Of a DNA stretch of 64,000 bases, positions 26,768 to 35,248 are shown piece by piece; position 1 is the stretch's first letter; the number at the start of each line of letters is the position of its first letter. Where the stretch lies: contig CAJTOK010000010.1 in assembly GCA_910577825.1 (NCBI GenBank), forward strand, positions 8,993 to 72,992, read 5' to 3'. A model generated the notes under the pieces. The model was not told the DNA's origin and ran no database searches. It worked only from the letters and a program-made list of their open reading frames with translations. This DNA comes from an uncultured Lachnospiraceae bacterium (GTDB taxonomy: Bacteria > Bacillota > Clostridia > Lachnospirales > Lachnospiraceae). Position numbers and translations under genes: made by a program.

Positions 26768-28285
26768 TTACATTTCAATAACCCTTGTTGCTATTTTTTC
26801 CTGGAAACGTATATCATGTTCAACTAATATCATGGATGGTTTAAATTCCAGCAGCAGTTCTTCTAACTGCATCCTTGTAAAAACATCAATATAATTTAAC
26901 GGTTCGTCCCATATATAAATATGTGCCGGTGTCATAAGGCTTGCAGCTATAAGGACTTTCTTCTTCTGCCCCTCTGAATAGTCCTCAAACTGCTTTGTAA
27001 ACTGTACACGTTCTAAATCAAGCTGTCTTAAAAGTGCACAGAAAAGACTTTCCTCCAGTCCTTTTTCTTCACAGAACTTCTTAATATTCCCCTTTAAAAA
27101 ACTGGTATCCTGGTTAATGTATGAAATTATAATCCCTGCCCCGGTATCCAGCTGGCCGCCTTTAATAATGTTGCAATCTTCTTTATTATTTACTCCAATG
27201 ACTGCCTTAATAAAACTTGTTTTGCCACAGCCATTCCTGCCATGCAGAAATATCCTTTCCCCACGTTCCAGTTTAAAATTAAAATTCCTTAACAAAGTTT
27301 TTCCTTCTGTATACCCAAGGGTAAGGTTCTTTGCAGAAACCAGTGTTTCTTTATGGTATACAAGCGGCTTTATTTTAAGTCCCACAGGATTTTCTATATC
27401 CTTTAAAAGCCCTTCCTTCTCCTTTATCTCCCTGCCAACCCTCTGTTCATAGTTTTTTATGCGTTTCTGCATCTTTTTGGTTTTAGCCCCTATATAAGGC
27501 CTTGTGCCTGCTGAATGGTCATGCTGTTTTACTGGGTCATAACCTATTTTAGAATTTTCACTTTTCTCTGCCCACCGTCTGGCCTGCTTTATAGATTTTT
27601 CTAAAGATGCAATTTCCTGTAAATGTTTTTTATTTTCAGTTCTGGAAAAATTATCTTTTTTCATTTTATTTTCCCACCAGCTTGAAAAATTGCCACTTTG
27701 TACTTCAATGGATTTGCGGTTAAGTACAAGTACATGGTCTGTACAGGCATCAAGCAAATCCCTGTCATGTGAAACCAGTATAAACCCCTTCTTCTGGCAT
27801 AAATATTCTTTTACGGTTTCCCTTGCTTCATGGTCAAGATGGTCTGTAGGCTCATCAACCAGCAGGAAGTCATTTTCCCCTGAAAATAAAAGTGCAAGAA
27901 AAACTTTTGTACGTTCACCATGGCTTAAAGAACCAAACGGGCGGTATAAAACCTCTGCATTTACATTTAGTTTATCAAGTTCACATATAACACGCCACTC
28001 TTCACAGCCAGGTTTTAATTCCCACATAAAATCCGAAGCACATCCTGCCAGCATTTTTTTATTAACTGCATAAGGAAAATAGCCAGTTTCCACAGGCATG
28101 TTAATCTTCCCTTTATATTCATACTTTCCACGTAGCAGGTTTAAAAAAGTTGTTTTACCCTTGCCATTCCTTCCAATAAAACCAAGCTTCCAGCTGGTAT
28201 CAATAGAAAATGATACTTCTTCAAAAACATTGTCAAAACCTCCATCATAACAAAATGTAAGGTTTGTTACACTTATCCTTGCCAT
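26768..28285 (-). CDS. ABC-F ATPase, Lsa-like ribosome protection protein
   Basis: A 505-residue protein with two ABC cassettes and no membrane domain. Cassette 1 has GRNGKGKTT, LSHGERTKV and LLVDEPTDHLDHEAR; a charged linker follows (about 190-290); cassette 2 has GRNGCGKTS, DYSEGQKKKV and IWDEPLNYIDV. The last motif and overall layout resemble the Lsa group, whose members give resistance to lincosamides, streptogramin A and pleuromutilins by displacing drug from the ribosome. The start at 28285 is fixed by GGGGAGG and by the attenuator just upstream; the open frame does extend to 28450, but through the terminator hairpin. The drug range cannot be predicted from sequence alone. Regulation by an antibiotic-responsive leader is strongly suggested. 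Confidence 0.88.
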   Translation of the reverse strand: MARISVTNLTFCYDGGFDNVFEEVSFSIDTSWKLGFIGRNGKGKTTFLNLLRGKYEYKGKINMPVETGYFPYAVNKKMLAGCASDFMWELKPGCEEWRVICELDKLNVNAEVLYRPFGSLSHGERTKVFLALLFSGENDFLLVDEPTDHLDHEARETVKEYLCQKKGFILVSHDRDLLDACTDHVLVLNRKSIEVQSGNFSSWWENKMKKDNFSRTENKKHLQEIASLEKSIKQARRWAEKSENSKIGYDPVKQHDHSAGTRPYIGAKTKKMQKRIKNYEQRVGREIKEKEGLLKDIENPVGLKIKPLVYHKETLVSAKNLTLGYTEGKTLLRNFNFKLERGERIFLHGRNGCGKTSFIKAVIGVNNKEDCNIIKGGQLDTGAGIIISYINQDTSFLKGNIKKFCEEKGLEESLFCALLRQLDLERVQFTKQFEDYSEGQKKKVLIAASLMTPAHIYIWDEPLNYIDVFTRMQLEELLLEFKPSMILVEHDIRFQEKIATRVIEM

Positions 28286-28301
28286 ATTAAAACCTCCCCA
28301 A

Positions 28302-28396
28302 TAAAAAAACCACTTGCTGCCAAGTGGTCCTGGTTCTGGTATAATTCCCAGCAAAACAAAAAAGAGGGAGTATGAGAACCATAATCCACTTTTGGC
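28302..28396 (-). promoter_or_regulatory. transcription attenuator of the ABC-F gene
   Basis: A terminator hairpin (stem CCACTTG/CAAGTGG at 28310-28316 and 28321-28327, loop of 4, then seven T residues on the minus strand) ends 17 nt before the ABC-F start codon. Upstream, GCCAAAAGTGG (28386-28396) can pair with CCACTTGGC, the 5' arm plus loop of the terminator, with a 2-nt bulge. The two structures exclude each other, so this is a terminator/antiterminator switch. Ribosome stalling in the leader would favour readthrough. Confidence 0.75.
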
Positions 28397-28464
28397 AACA
28401 TGAATAAACAGTACCCCCTGTAAGGGTCCTGCTAATAAAATATACATCATGTTTCAAAAGTAAA

Positions 28465-28476
28465 TTAAAGCCTCAT
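28465..28476 (-). CDS. three-codon leader peptide (Met-Arg-Leu)
   Basis: In the ABC-F leader the sequence AGAGGTGGAAGG is followed at once by ATG AGG CTT TAA. The ribosome binding site is good and the reading frame is only three codons. Very short leader peptides upstream of terminators are known for ABC-F genes such as those in Listeria and Bacillus. Here the peptide lies about 33 nt after the predicted transcription start. Its role as a sensor of stalled ribosomes is inferred; the frame and ribosome binding site are seen directly. Confidence 0.5.
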   Translation of the reverse strand: MRL

Positions 28477-28515
28477 CCTTCCACCTCTTTCTGTAGCCAT
28501 TGATAATATAGCAGG

Positions 28516-28544
28516 ATTATAACATATAAATAATTAGCTTGCAA
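28516..28544 (-). promoter_or_regulatory. sigma-A promoter of the ABC-F leader
   Basis: Minus strand -35 TTGCAA (28539-28544), 17-bp spacer, perfect -10 TATAAT (28516-28521). The predicted start near 28509 gives a leader of about 224 nt. Confidence 0.7.
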
Positions 28545-28577
28545 GAGTAAAATATATTGCAAATCCAGTAAAAAATA

Positions 28578-28606
28578 TTGAATGCTTTTATATTTTATGG
28601 TATGCT
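28578..28606 (+). promoter_or_regulatory. promoter of the CDP-glycerol transferase-type gene
   Basis: A -35 TTGAAT (28578-28583) and -10 TATGCT (28601-28606) are 17 bp apart on the plus strand, divergent from the ABC-F promoter. Start near 28613, about 37 nt before the ATG. Confidence 0.5.
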
Positions 28607-28649
28607 TTATCCGCAAATATTAATACTTTTACTTCTGAAGGAGGCTATT

Positions 28650-29903
28650 ATGTACAAGGCAACTGAATTTCTTAAATACTGGGGACAATTACTGCTTCTG
28701 CCTGTTTACTGGCTGTCTTTTCTTTTTCCACGCAATAAAAGGATATGGCTTTTTGGAAGCACTTTCGGGAAAAGGTTTGCAGATAATCCCAAATACTTAT
28801 ATTTATATATGAGCCAGCATAAACAAAAGCTTAAAATACGCCCTGTATGGATTTCACATAATAAAAAAATTGTAAATTTCCTGGAACAGAATGGTTATGA
28901 GGCATATTATTACCATTCATTAAAAGGTATTTTATTTGCATTAAGGGGAAAGGTGTATTTATTTGATAATTATTCTAAAGACATTAATTTCTGGCAGAGC
29001 GGCGGCGCATTAAAAGTAAACCTGTGGCACGGGATACCATTAAAGAAAATCCAGGCAGATAATATATTTGACAAATTCCGCCATCCGGAGGATTTATTTA
29101 GCAAGTTTAAAAATTTTCCAAGAAACCTGTCAGATGAAAAACCACACCACTATGTATTAACTACTTCAAAATTTTTAAGAAATATATTTTCATCTGCTTT
29201 TAATACAGATAATGTACTAACATCAGGTTATCCAAGAAATGACATACTTGTTTCTGGCAATATAGATAATCTTCTGGCAGTAAATGAAAAAAAGTTTCTT
29301 TATAAGATAAAAAGCTTTATTAAAGCAGGCCCGGATAATAAAATGGTATTTTATATGCCTACTTTCAGGGAAAGTGAACAGGAATTTTTTAATGTAATGA
29401 ACATAGAAAAATTACAGGAATTTTTAGCAGAAAACAATATATTATTTTGTGTTAAGCTGCACCCTAAGTCAAAGCTTGAAAAACGTTTTAAAAGTATAAA
29501 AGCTGATAATATACTGGTTATAGATGCTGATGCTGATCCATATATATTTTTAAATTTATCCAGCTTGCTGGTAACTGATTATTCATCAATATATTTTGAT
29601 TATCTTTTACTGGGAAAGCCAATTATATTTTTTAATTATGATTTAGAAAAATACCTGGATAATTCAAGGGAATTATATTTTGATTATAATGAATTTACAC
29701 CCGGTGAAAAAGTGGCAACACAGGAAAAACTGCAAAATGCTTTATTACATTTTGCAAACAACAGCAAGGCTTATGCAGATAATTATAAAATGCAACGGGA
29801 TAAAATATCCAGGAAAGTATTTGGTAAAAGGCATGGCATGGCATGTACTGTACTTATAAATGATATAATACACATCTTAAACCACCAGATAAAAGGCAGG
29901 TAA
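28650..29903 (+). CDS. CDP-glycerol glycerophosphotransferase family protein (TagB/TagF-like)
   Basis: A 417-residue glycosyltransferase-like protein. The start at 28650 (MYKATEF) follows AAGGAGG by 5 nt. It has an N-terminal hydrophobic segment (LLLLPVYWLSFLFP), then the family features: RIWLFGSTFGKRFADN, KVNLWHGIPLKK (the conserved His-Gly), TSGYPRND, YMPTFRESE, CVKLHPKS, and VTDYSSIYFDYLLLGKPIIFF, which carries the conserved Asp-Tyr-Ser-Ser of the CDP-glycerol site. Members polymerise or prime teichoic acid or add glycerol-phosphate or ribitol-phosphate to surface glycans at the inner membrane face. No other teichoic acid genes are beside it, so the polymer is unknown. Confidence 0.85.
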   Translation: MYKATEFLKYWGQLLLLPVYWLSFLFPRNKRIWLFGSTFGKRFADNPKYLYLYMSQHKQKLKIRPVWISHNKKIVNFLEQNGYEAYYYHSLKGILFALRGKVYLFDNYSKDINFWQSGGALKVNLWHGIPLKKIQADNIFDKFRHPEDLFSKFKNFPRNLSDEKPHHYVLTTSKFLRNIFSSAFNTDNVLTSGYPRNDILVSGNIDNLLAVNEKKFLYKIKSFIKAGPDNKMVFYMPTFRESEQEFFNVMNIEKLQEFLAENNILFCVKLHPKSKLEKRFKSIKADNILVIDADADPYIFLNLSSLLVTDYSSIYFDYLLLGKPIIFFNYDLEKYLDNSRELYFDYNEFTPGEKVATQEKLQNALLHFANNSKAYADNYKMQRDKISRKVFGKRHGMACTVLINDIIHILNHQIKGR

Positions 29904-29941
29904 TCCCCTGCCTCTATATAGTTATAATTATCTTCCTGTAA

Positions 29942-30751
29942 CTACTTTTTTGTATTCATTTCTTTAATCTTTTCTACTGGTGTTGCTGTCACCTGTACCC
30001 ATGCAGGACGGAAACCGCTGGCAACTGCATTGCGGATTGAACCAATATTGGCCCATGCACAGCAGTAATAAGGCACTATTCCCTTTTTTAATATTTCCAC
30101 AGCCAGCCTGCTTGTAAGTGCAGATGCAATTCCCTGCCTGCGGTATCCTGGCAGTACATCAATACCAATCTGCCACATAGCCTGGCAGTCCTTGGAAGCC
30201 CCTGCAAGCCCCACAAGCTTCCCGTTATTATATGCACCTGCTGCAATTACATCAAGCTCCTTACGCTCCTTACAAAGTGCATTGCCCCATTGTGCTGTAT
30301 ACAGGTCTTTAAAGCCATCCTGTCCCATTATGCGTATTTCATAAGAACCGCTTTCCAGAAGTTCTGCCTGTAGCTTGTCTGCTAATCCTGCTCCAAGTAA
30401 AATATCTGTATCCGGAAGCGAATATTCCGCCATAAAACACACATTATACCCGTATGGGCGTATGCTGTCCATTAACTCATGCAAATTAGGTGTTTCAAAG
30501 CAATGCTCTAATTGGAATTTATTAATATATTCTTTTGCAATTCCTTCTAATTCTTTACAAACTGATGCAACAATATTTGTCCCGTATGATGTTAAATCAC
30601 AGACAAATGGAAGCCTGATACATTTCCTTGCATCTTTGTTTTTACCTGAAATAACCACCTTGTTCTGTTTTTCCTTAAAATCCAGCCAGTTACAGTTACT
30701 GTCTGCTGCCGACTGCTTCATCGCAATTTCTAATATTTCTTTGTTAGTCAA
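29942..30751 (-). CDS. GNAT-family N-acetyltransferase
   Basis: A 269-residue protein whose C-terminal half is a GNAT domain: the acetyl-CoA loop is VLPGYRRQGIASAL (about 203-216), with supporting strands VIAAGAYNNGKLVGLAG and QIGIDVLP. The first 100 residues form an extra N-terminal domain with no motif I recognise. The best start is the TTG at 30751, because AGGAGAG lies 8 nt upstream; no ATG has a better site. It overlaps the end of the upstream broken gene by 8 nt, so the two were probably coupled. The substrate is not predictable. Confidence 0.8.
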   Translation of the reverse strand: MTNKEILEIAMKQSAADSNCNWLDFKEKQNKVVISGKNKDARKCIRLPFVCDLTSYGTNIVASVCKELEGIAKEYINKFQLEHCFETPNLHELMDSIRPYGYNVCFMAEYSLPDTDILLGAGLADKLQAELLESGSYEIRIMGQDGFKDLYTAQWGNALCKERKELDVIAAGAYNNGKLVGLAGASKDCQAMWQIGIDVLPGYRRQGIASALTSRLAVEILKKGIVPYYCCAWANIGSIRNAVASGFRPAWVQVTATPVEKIKEMNTKK

Positions 30752-31476
30752 TATAATCTCTCCTAAGGTTAGAAACCATATAGTTTCTAAATGCCAGATT
30801 TGCTTTATCTGTAAATTCTGCGGGAGTTGAAACCTGGTCTTTTAACCCTGCCTTTTTCCAGTCTGCCCACCATAACAGATAAGGTTTTAATGGCAATTTT
30901 TCCTTCACCTTGATATGTATGCCATCACGGCTGGTAATTCCATCTGCTGCCATTTTAACCGCATCAAAATAGAACCTTATTCCAGTCTTATACTGGTTAT
31001 TTATATCCATAATTATCTTTCCAGACTGTTTTGCCATTACTACAATCAGTTATCTTTCTTTCCTTTTTTAGTAAATTCCAGCTTCCTATATATCCATCCT
31101 CTAAAATTCCCTTTCCATTTTCATAGGTTGTGCTATGTATTAAAAAATATGGTTCATGCTCCCTTAATATTCTTTCATTATAAGAATGTCCCATGTATGC
31201 TTCTTTTACTTCATCAAGCCTTTTGCTTGATATACACATAACTGCTTCATGCCCCATTATATTATTATAATCAATAAAATCACCTGCAGCCATTTTCCAG
31301 TTTAAATTACCAGTCCCCATCCTGGCTGTATAAATTCCATTCTCACTCTTTCCACAAACCATACCAGGATTTTCATTCTCCTCCAGAACAAAAATTATAC
31401 AATCACTGGAATATTCCTTTTCTGTAACCGGATTAATCCTGCTTTTTAAGTCAATTTCTTCTACATAGCTAACCAT
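30744..31476 (-). pseudogene. broken gene resembling the KptA/ADP-ribosyltransferase fold
   Basis: Two overlapping frames look like pieces of one protein. The first (31476 to 30997, 159 codons) ends in FLIHSTTYENGKGILEDGYIGSWNLLKKE, like the HxT-led NAD site of KptA or ART proteins. The second (down to 30744) reads IVVMAKQSGKIIMD, then GIRFYFDAVKMAADGITSRDGIHIKVKEKLPLKPYLLW, which looks like the distal half of the same fold. That coding signal starts upstream of any good start codon in its frame. A frameshifting deletion between the halves is the simplest reading; two separate small genes (the second from the ATG at 31010) is the alternative. The family assignment is from memory of motif shape and is tentative. 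Confidence 0.5.
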
Positions 31477-31548
31477 ATATCTTCCTTTCCATAAAATACC
31501 TTTATCTTTTTTGCATTTTCTGGTTTATACCTGTCTGCTATTTCTGTA

Positions 31549-31986
31549 TTAATGGAAATAATCCTTTATTTCATCAATAAGGAAATTTTCTACAAGTTTT
31601 ACCTGATGTAAATATTTTCCTCTTTGTAACATCTCCCTGCATGGTATAAAAGACCAGTTATCTTCTTTGCCACGGTATCCAGGGTTATTAGCATATACCA
31701 CGCCATCAATGCCAGCCCAGATAATTGCAGAACTGCACAGCGGACATGGTTCAAATGTCGTATAAAGCCAGTATCCTTTCCCAAGCCTGCTTAAACCAAG
31801 CATCTTACATGCTTCTCGTATTGCATTAATCTCTGCATGTGCAGACGGGTCATTATCCTTATTTACTGTTGTATGCCCCTTTGCAATAATTTCTCCTTCT
31901 GGACTTACAACAGCAGCATAAATAGAATCTTTAGTCCGCTGGTCATGTATAAGTTCTCTCATAATTTCTTCACTTGGGTTTAACAT
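31549..31986 (-). CDS. nucleoside/nucleobase deaminase (CMP/dCMP-type zinc deaminase)
   Basis: A zinc-dependent deaminase of about 145 residues. The zinc motif is complete: HAEINAI supplies the His ligand and catalytic Glu, and PCPLCSSAI supplies the two Cys ligands. The spacing and the C-terminal NPGYRGKEDNWSF segment resemble guanine deaminase and related purine deaminases more than TadA, but substrate is not certain. The ATG at 31986 (MLNPSEE) has AGAGGAG only 2-3 nt upstream; an in-frame ATG at 32016 lacks any ribosome binding site. It is transcribed toward the broken ART-like gene, with a 72-bp gap. Confidence 0.85.
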   Translation of the reverse strand: MLNPSEEIMRELIHDQRTKDSIYAAVVSPEGEIIAKGHTTVNKDNDPSAHAEINAIREACKMLGLSRLGKGYWLYTTFEPCPLCSSAIIWAGIDGVVYANNPGYRGKEDNWSFIPCREMLQRGKYLHQVKLVENFLIDEIKDYFH

Positions 31987-32338
31987 AACTCCTCTTTCTA
32001 ATCCAATATAACACATCTAAAAATATGATGCAAAGGATTTTTTCTATATTACAAAATAGAAAAAGACTTAACAAATCATTTCATTCCATTTGTTAGTTAC
32101 CTGCCATTTAACCATAAAATTTTATAACATCTTACAGTATCTTTACATCTGTATTTTATATTGTCTTTTTCCATTAGCCTCAGCTGCCAGTATATATTTC
32201 TTCAGTGACATCCTCCCCCACCTAAAGAGGTGAGGGCTTCCTTTAGCATAAAGCTAACAGTCGGTTCTCGTTCGATAGTACTATTGTACTAAGCATAAGC
32301 GAGCTAACCCCGTGTGTCCCACGGTTTTTATGTATTGG

Positions 32339-33436
32339 CTATACGTTTACAATACGCATACCCTCATTTTTGATATTTATTGCGGCATTTATATCCCTGT
32401 CGTGATGAGTGCCACACTTCGGACAATCCCATGCACGAATACTAAAATTTTTAGTTGCCGTGTTTTTGTAACCACAAACACTACAAGTCTGGCTGCTTGC
32501 GAAAAATTTATCAACTTTTACAAGTTTTTTGCCTGATTCTTCAAGTTTGTACTGCAAGAATGTTACAAATGTCCCCCAGCCATTATCAGCAACAGACTTA
32601 CCAAAATTTAAGCATTGTGCCATAGCTTTCATATCAAGATTTTCTATACACACGCAATCAAAAGCATTGGCTATCTGCCTTGACTGTTTATGCAAAAAAT
32701 TTTTTCTTTGATTAGCTGCTTTCTCGTGCATTTTAGCTACTCTGATACGCTGTTTATTACGATTTTTAGAGCCTTTCTGCATAAGTGACAATTTACGTTG
32801 TTCACGTTTCAGCTTTTTCTCGGCATTTCTGTAGTATCCTGGATACGCAGGTTCATTGCCGTTACTGTCTTTGTATAGTTCGTGCATTGAAAAATCCAAT
32901 CCTAAAAAGTTATGCAAATCCTGTTCTTGTACTTGGTTTTCGTACTCAAACAGAATACTTGCATAATATTTTCCACTTGGATTTTGGCTTATCGTAACAG
33001 ACTTTAATTTATAACCAGATGGTATCTGACGATGTTGTTTTAACTTTACAAACCCAATTTTAGGCAATTTAATACAGCCGTTCTCAATAGATACAGAACC
33101 CTTTTGGTTATTTGTAGTGTACGAATTTCTGTTTTTGTGTTTTGATTTGAATTTCGGAAATCCGGCTTTAGGGCTTTTGAAAAAATTGTTATACGCTTTT
33201 TGCAGGTTCATTTGTGCGTTGGCAAGTGCCAGACTGTCAACTTCTTTAAGCCACCCAAATTCTGCCTTATATTGTGCGGGAGTATTGTTTAGCTTTTGTT
33301 TGGTTTCTTCATAATACTTAATTTTATCTGACAGCATTTTATTATAGATAAATCTGACGCAACCAAATGTCCTGGCAAACAAAATCTTTTGCCCGGCGTT
33401 CGGATATATTCTGAATTTATATGCTTTGTTTGCCAT
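32339..33436 (-). CDS. tnpB: TnpB, RNA-guided nuclease of the IS605 element (copy 1)
   Basis: A 365-residue TnpB, ancestor-type relative of Cas12. RuvC residues are intact: Asp in LGLDFS (181), Glu in CIENLDM (265) and Asp in DRDINAA (348). The zinc ribbon CSVCGY...CPKCG lies between the last two. The N-terminal MANKAYKFRIYP is typical. The ATG at 33436 is preferred because GAGGTG lies 6 nt upstream; a GTG at 33445 overlapping the tnpA stop is possible. All catalytic positions suggest an active omega-RNA-guided nuclease that cuts sites flanked by TTTAA and favours retention of the element. It differs from copy 2 at one residue (Ala91 here, Val there). Confidence 0.92.
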   Translation of the reverse strand: MANKAYKFRIYPNAGQKILFARTFGCVRFIYNKMLSDKIKYYEETKQKLNNTPAQYKAEFGWLKEVDSLALANAQMNLQKAYNNFFKSPKAGFPKFKSKHKNRNSYTTNNQKGSVSIENGCIKLPKIGFVKLKQHRQIPSGYKLKSVTISQNPSGKYYASILFEYENQVQEQDLHNFLGLDFSMHELYKDSNGNEPAYPGYYRNAEKKLKREQRKLSLMQKGSKNRNKQRIRVAKMHEKAANQRKNFLHKQSRQIANAFDCVCIENLDMKAMAQCLNFGKSVADNGWGTFVTFLQYKLEESGKKLVKVDKFFASSQTCSVCGYKNTATKNFSIRAWDCPKCGTHHDRDINAAINIKNEGMRIVNV

Positions 33437-33441
33437 TATTT

Positions 33442-33858
33442 TCACCTCTTTTTTTGCCTGTTTTCTTGTCCTTGTGTTTCAATATATTTCTTAATTACTT
33501 CAATAGGTGCTCCGCCTGTTGTAAGCAAGCAAAAACTTTGACTCCAAAAATATTCTTTCCATAGCTTTTGTCTTATTTGCGGAAATTCTTTCTTCAAAAG
33601 CCTGCTGCTTGCACTTTTGTATGCATTTATGAATTTGCTTATTTCACTTTTGGGGTGAGCCTTGAACAGAATATGCACATGGTCTTTATCATGATTCCAT
33701 TCCTGCAAGGTTATATTGTAATTTGGCGAAATATACCCAAATATTTCTTTAGCTCTGTCAGAAATTTCATCATCGAATACTTTTCTTCTATATTTCACAA
33801 CGAGTACAAGATGATAGTATAACAAAAATACCGAATGAGCATTGTTATCTAGTTCCAT
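33442..33858 (-). CDS. tnpA: TnpA, Y1 HUH transposase (copy 1)
   Basis: A 138-residue single-strand transposase of the IS200/IS605 family. The HUH motif is HVH (60-62) in KDHVHILFKAH, and the catalytic tyrosine is Y125 in IEVIKKYIETQG. Length is normal. It would excise and insert one strand as a circle at TTTAA, without target duplication. Its stop overlaps the alternative GTG start of tnpB, so the two are translationally linked. Residue 134 is Arg here and Gly in copy 2; both copies are otherwise identical and appear functional. Confidence 0.94.
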   Translation of the reverse strand: MELDNNAHSVFLLYYHLVLVVKYRRKVFDDEISDRAKEIFGYISPNYNITLQEWNHDKDHVHILFKAHPKSEISKFINAYKSASSRLLKKEFPQIRQKLWKEYFWSQSFCLLTTGGAPIEVIKKYIETQGQENRQKKR

Positions 33859-34221
33859 AAGTCTATCAGCCTTTCCTGTTTTTCGACTGATTTTATTGTA
33901 ATATATTATTTTCTATTTGTCAAGAACTACAACAGGACGCAATTCATCCCACCACTTTAGAAGTGGGGGACTTCTTGCTACAATAGGTTAAAAAAGTTTC
34001 CTTTCTATCACCTGGCGTTGTTTTTTCTACAATAGAAAATCACCAGCCATCTCCATAATCTGTATTATTGTAAATACTATTATAACCCATATATTCATAA
34101 ATGTTAATAGTCCAGGAAAATCTGCGGAGTCCATATTTTTGAACCTGGAAGAAGAGCAGGAAATGGTGATATATAGTACAATTTATGGAATTTTATGAAA
34201 ATTACCAGACACTTAAAAAAT

Positions 34222-34260
34222 AAAGAAAACCCCCAAAAATACTGGATTTCTGGGAGTTTT
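34222..34260 (-). terminator. intrinsic terminator of rplM-rpsI
   Basis: Minus strand stem of 13 bp (about 34246-34258 with 34228-34240, including two G-T pairs), tetraloop CCAG, then TTTTCTTTATT. It follows rpsI by about 27 nt. Confidence 0.8.
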
Positions 34261-34286
34261 TAAAGCTTTTTAAAATTGTAGTAAAA

Positions 34287-34679
34287 TTATCTCTTTGAGA
34301 ACTGTGGAGCTCTGCGGGCTTTTTTAAGGCCATATTTCTTACGCTCTTTCATACGTGGGTCACGTGTAAGGTATCCTGCTTTTTTAAGTACAGGACGGTA
34401 TTCTGCGTCTACTGTAAGGAGTGCCCTTGCAATACCATGCCTGATAGCGCCTGCCTGGCCTGTAAAACCACCGCCACGTACTGTAATCTTTGCATCATAT
34501 TTATCAGTTGTATTTGTAGCTTCAAGAGGCTGGCGTACTATTATCTTTAATGTTTCAAGGCCAAAATAGTCATCCATATCCCTTTTATTTATTGTAATCC
34601 TGCCTGAACCTGGTACTAAATATACCCTGGCAACACTGCTTTTTCTCCTGCCTGTACCATAAAACTTTACATTTGCCAC
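34287..34679 (-). CDS. rpsI: 30S ribosomal protein S9
   Basis: A 130-residue S9, full length: it starts ANVKFYGTGRRKSSVARVYL and ends in the basic tail KKARRAPQFSKR, whose terminal Arg reaches the ribosomal P site. GGGFTGQAGAIRHGIARAL is the family core. It lies 19 bp downstream of rplM in the usual L13-S9 operon and ends at a strong terminator. The operon is flanked on both sides by IS605 copies. Confidence 0.97.
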   Translation of the reverse strand: MANVKFYGTGRRKSSVARVYLVPGSGRITINKRDMDDYFGLETLKIIVRQPLEATNTTDKYDAKITVRGGGFTGQAGAIRHGIARALLTVDAEYRPVLKKAGYLTRDPRMKERKKYGLKKARRAPQFSKR

Positions 34680-34698
34680 TGTATTTTCCTCCTCTCAA

Positions 34699-35139
34699 TT
34701 ATGCCCTTTCCTTGATTTCTAAAACTTCTGGTTTCTGTGCTTCATGTACATGTGCCTCACCTGCATAGACATGGAGCTTTTTAAACATCTGGCGTCCAAG
34801 CGGGCCTTTTGGAAGCATTCCCTTTACAGCATGGTTAATAACATACTCAGGCTTCTTAGCGAGCATATCTTTGAGTGTTGTTTCTTTCATACCGCCTACA
34901 TAAGCAGAATGGTTATAATATATCTTCTGGTCAGGCTTTTTGCCTGTAACCTTTACTTTATCAGCATTAACTATAATTACATAATCACCTGTATCAATAT
35001 GAGGTGTGTAGATTGGCTTGTTCTTACCTCTTAATACACTTGCAACTTCTGATGCAAGACGTCCTAATGTATGTCCTGCTGCATCAACTACATACCATTT
35101 TCTTTCAATCGTGGATGGGCTAGCCATATAACTTTTCAT
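34699..35139 (-). CDS. rplM: 50S ribosomal protein L13
   Basis: A 146-residue L13 with KWYVVDAAGHTLGRLASEVA near the N terminus, the central HIDTGDYVIIVNADKV, and VKGMLPKGPLGRQMFKKLHVYAG near the end. The start at 35139 has AGGAGG 7 nt upstream. It is transcribed first, ahead of rpsI, from a near-perfect promoter with an approximately 100-nt leader that may be an L13 autoregulatory element. Confidence 0.97.
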   Translation of the reverse strand: MKSYMASPSTIERKWYVVDAAGHTLGRLASEVASVLRGKNKPIYTPHIDTGDYVIIVNADKVKVTGKKPDQKIYYNHSAYVGGMKETTLKDMLAKKPEYVINHAVKGMLPKGPLGRQMFKKLHVYAGEAHVHEAQKPEVLEIKERA

Positions 35140-35242
35140 CCCAGTACCTCCTAATCATAATCACTGCGAATTTCTATCTACATAATAATTGCGCGTAGAT
35201 GCTCTACCGGGGCTTATGGTTCCAGCATATAACACGCCACAT
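35140..35242 (-). promoter_or_regulatory. candidate L13 leader RNA
   Basis: The roughly 100-nt untranslated leader between the mapped promoter and rplM contains short paired segments (for example GCATCTAC...GTAGAT). A conserved L13 leader is known upstream of rplM in many Firmicutes; I cannot confirm the consensus by eye, so this is a position-based candidate. Confidence 0.4.
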
Positions 35243-35248
35243 TTGCTA

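Larger units (their letters stand above)
32205..33987 (-). mobile_element. IS200/IS605-family element, copy 1 (tnpA + tnpB)
   Basis: 1,783 bp, inserted 3' of TTTAA (33988-33992 on the minus strand) with no target duplication and no terminal inverted repeats. Subterminal hairpins are visible at both ends (around CCACCT/AGGTG at 32216-32234, and around the CCACTT/AAGTGG stem near 33950-33966). Ends were set by comparison with copy 2: identity runs from 32205 to 33992, the last five bases being the shared target TTTAA. The 134 bp after tnpB plus the tnpB 3' end should encode the omega RNA, whose guide would be the flank starting TGAAGAAATATATACTGGCA. It lies between the deaminase gene and the rpsI terminator and breaks nothing obvious. 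Confidence 0.92.

Noticed and set aside
28286..28450. In-frame N-terminal extension of the ABC-F protein by 55 residues
   Set aside because: The frame is open, but it crosses the terminator hairpin and has no ribosome binding site; GGGGAGG and the family N terminus MARISVTNLTF set the start at 28285.
32312..32536. Antisense open frames inside both IS605 copies (also 37082-37306 and others)
   Set aside because: They are identical in both copies only because the elements are; they lie opposite tnpB and have no independent support.
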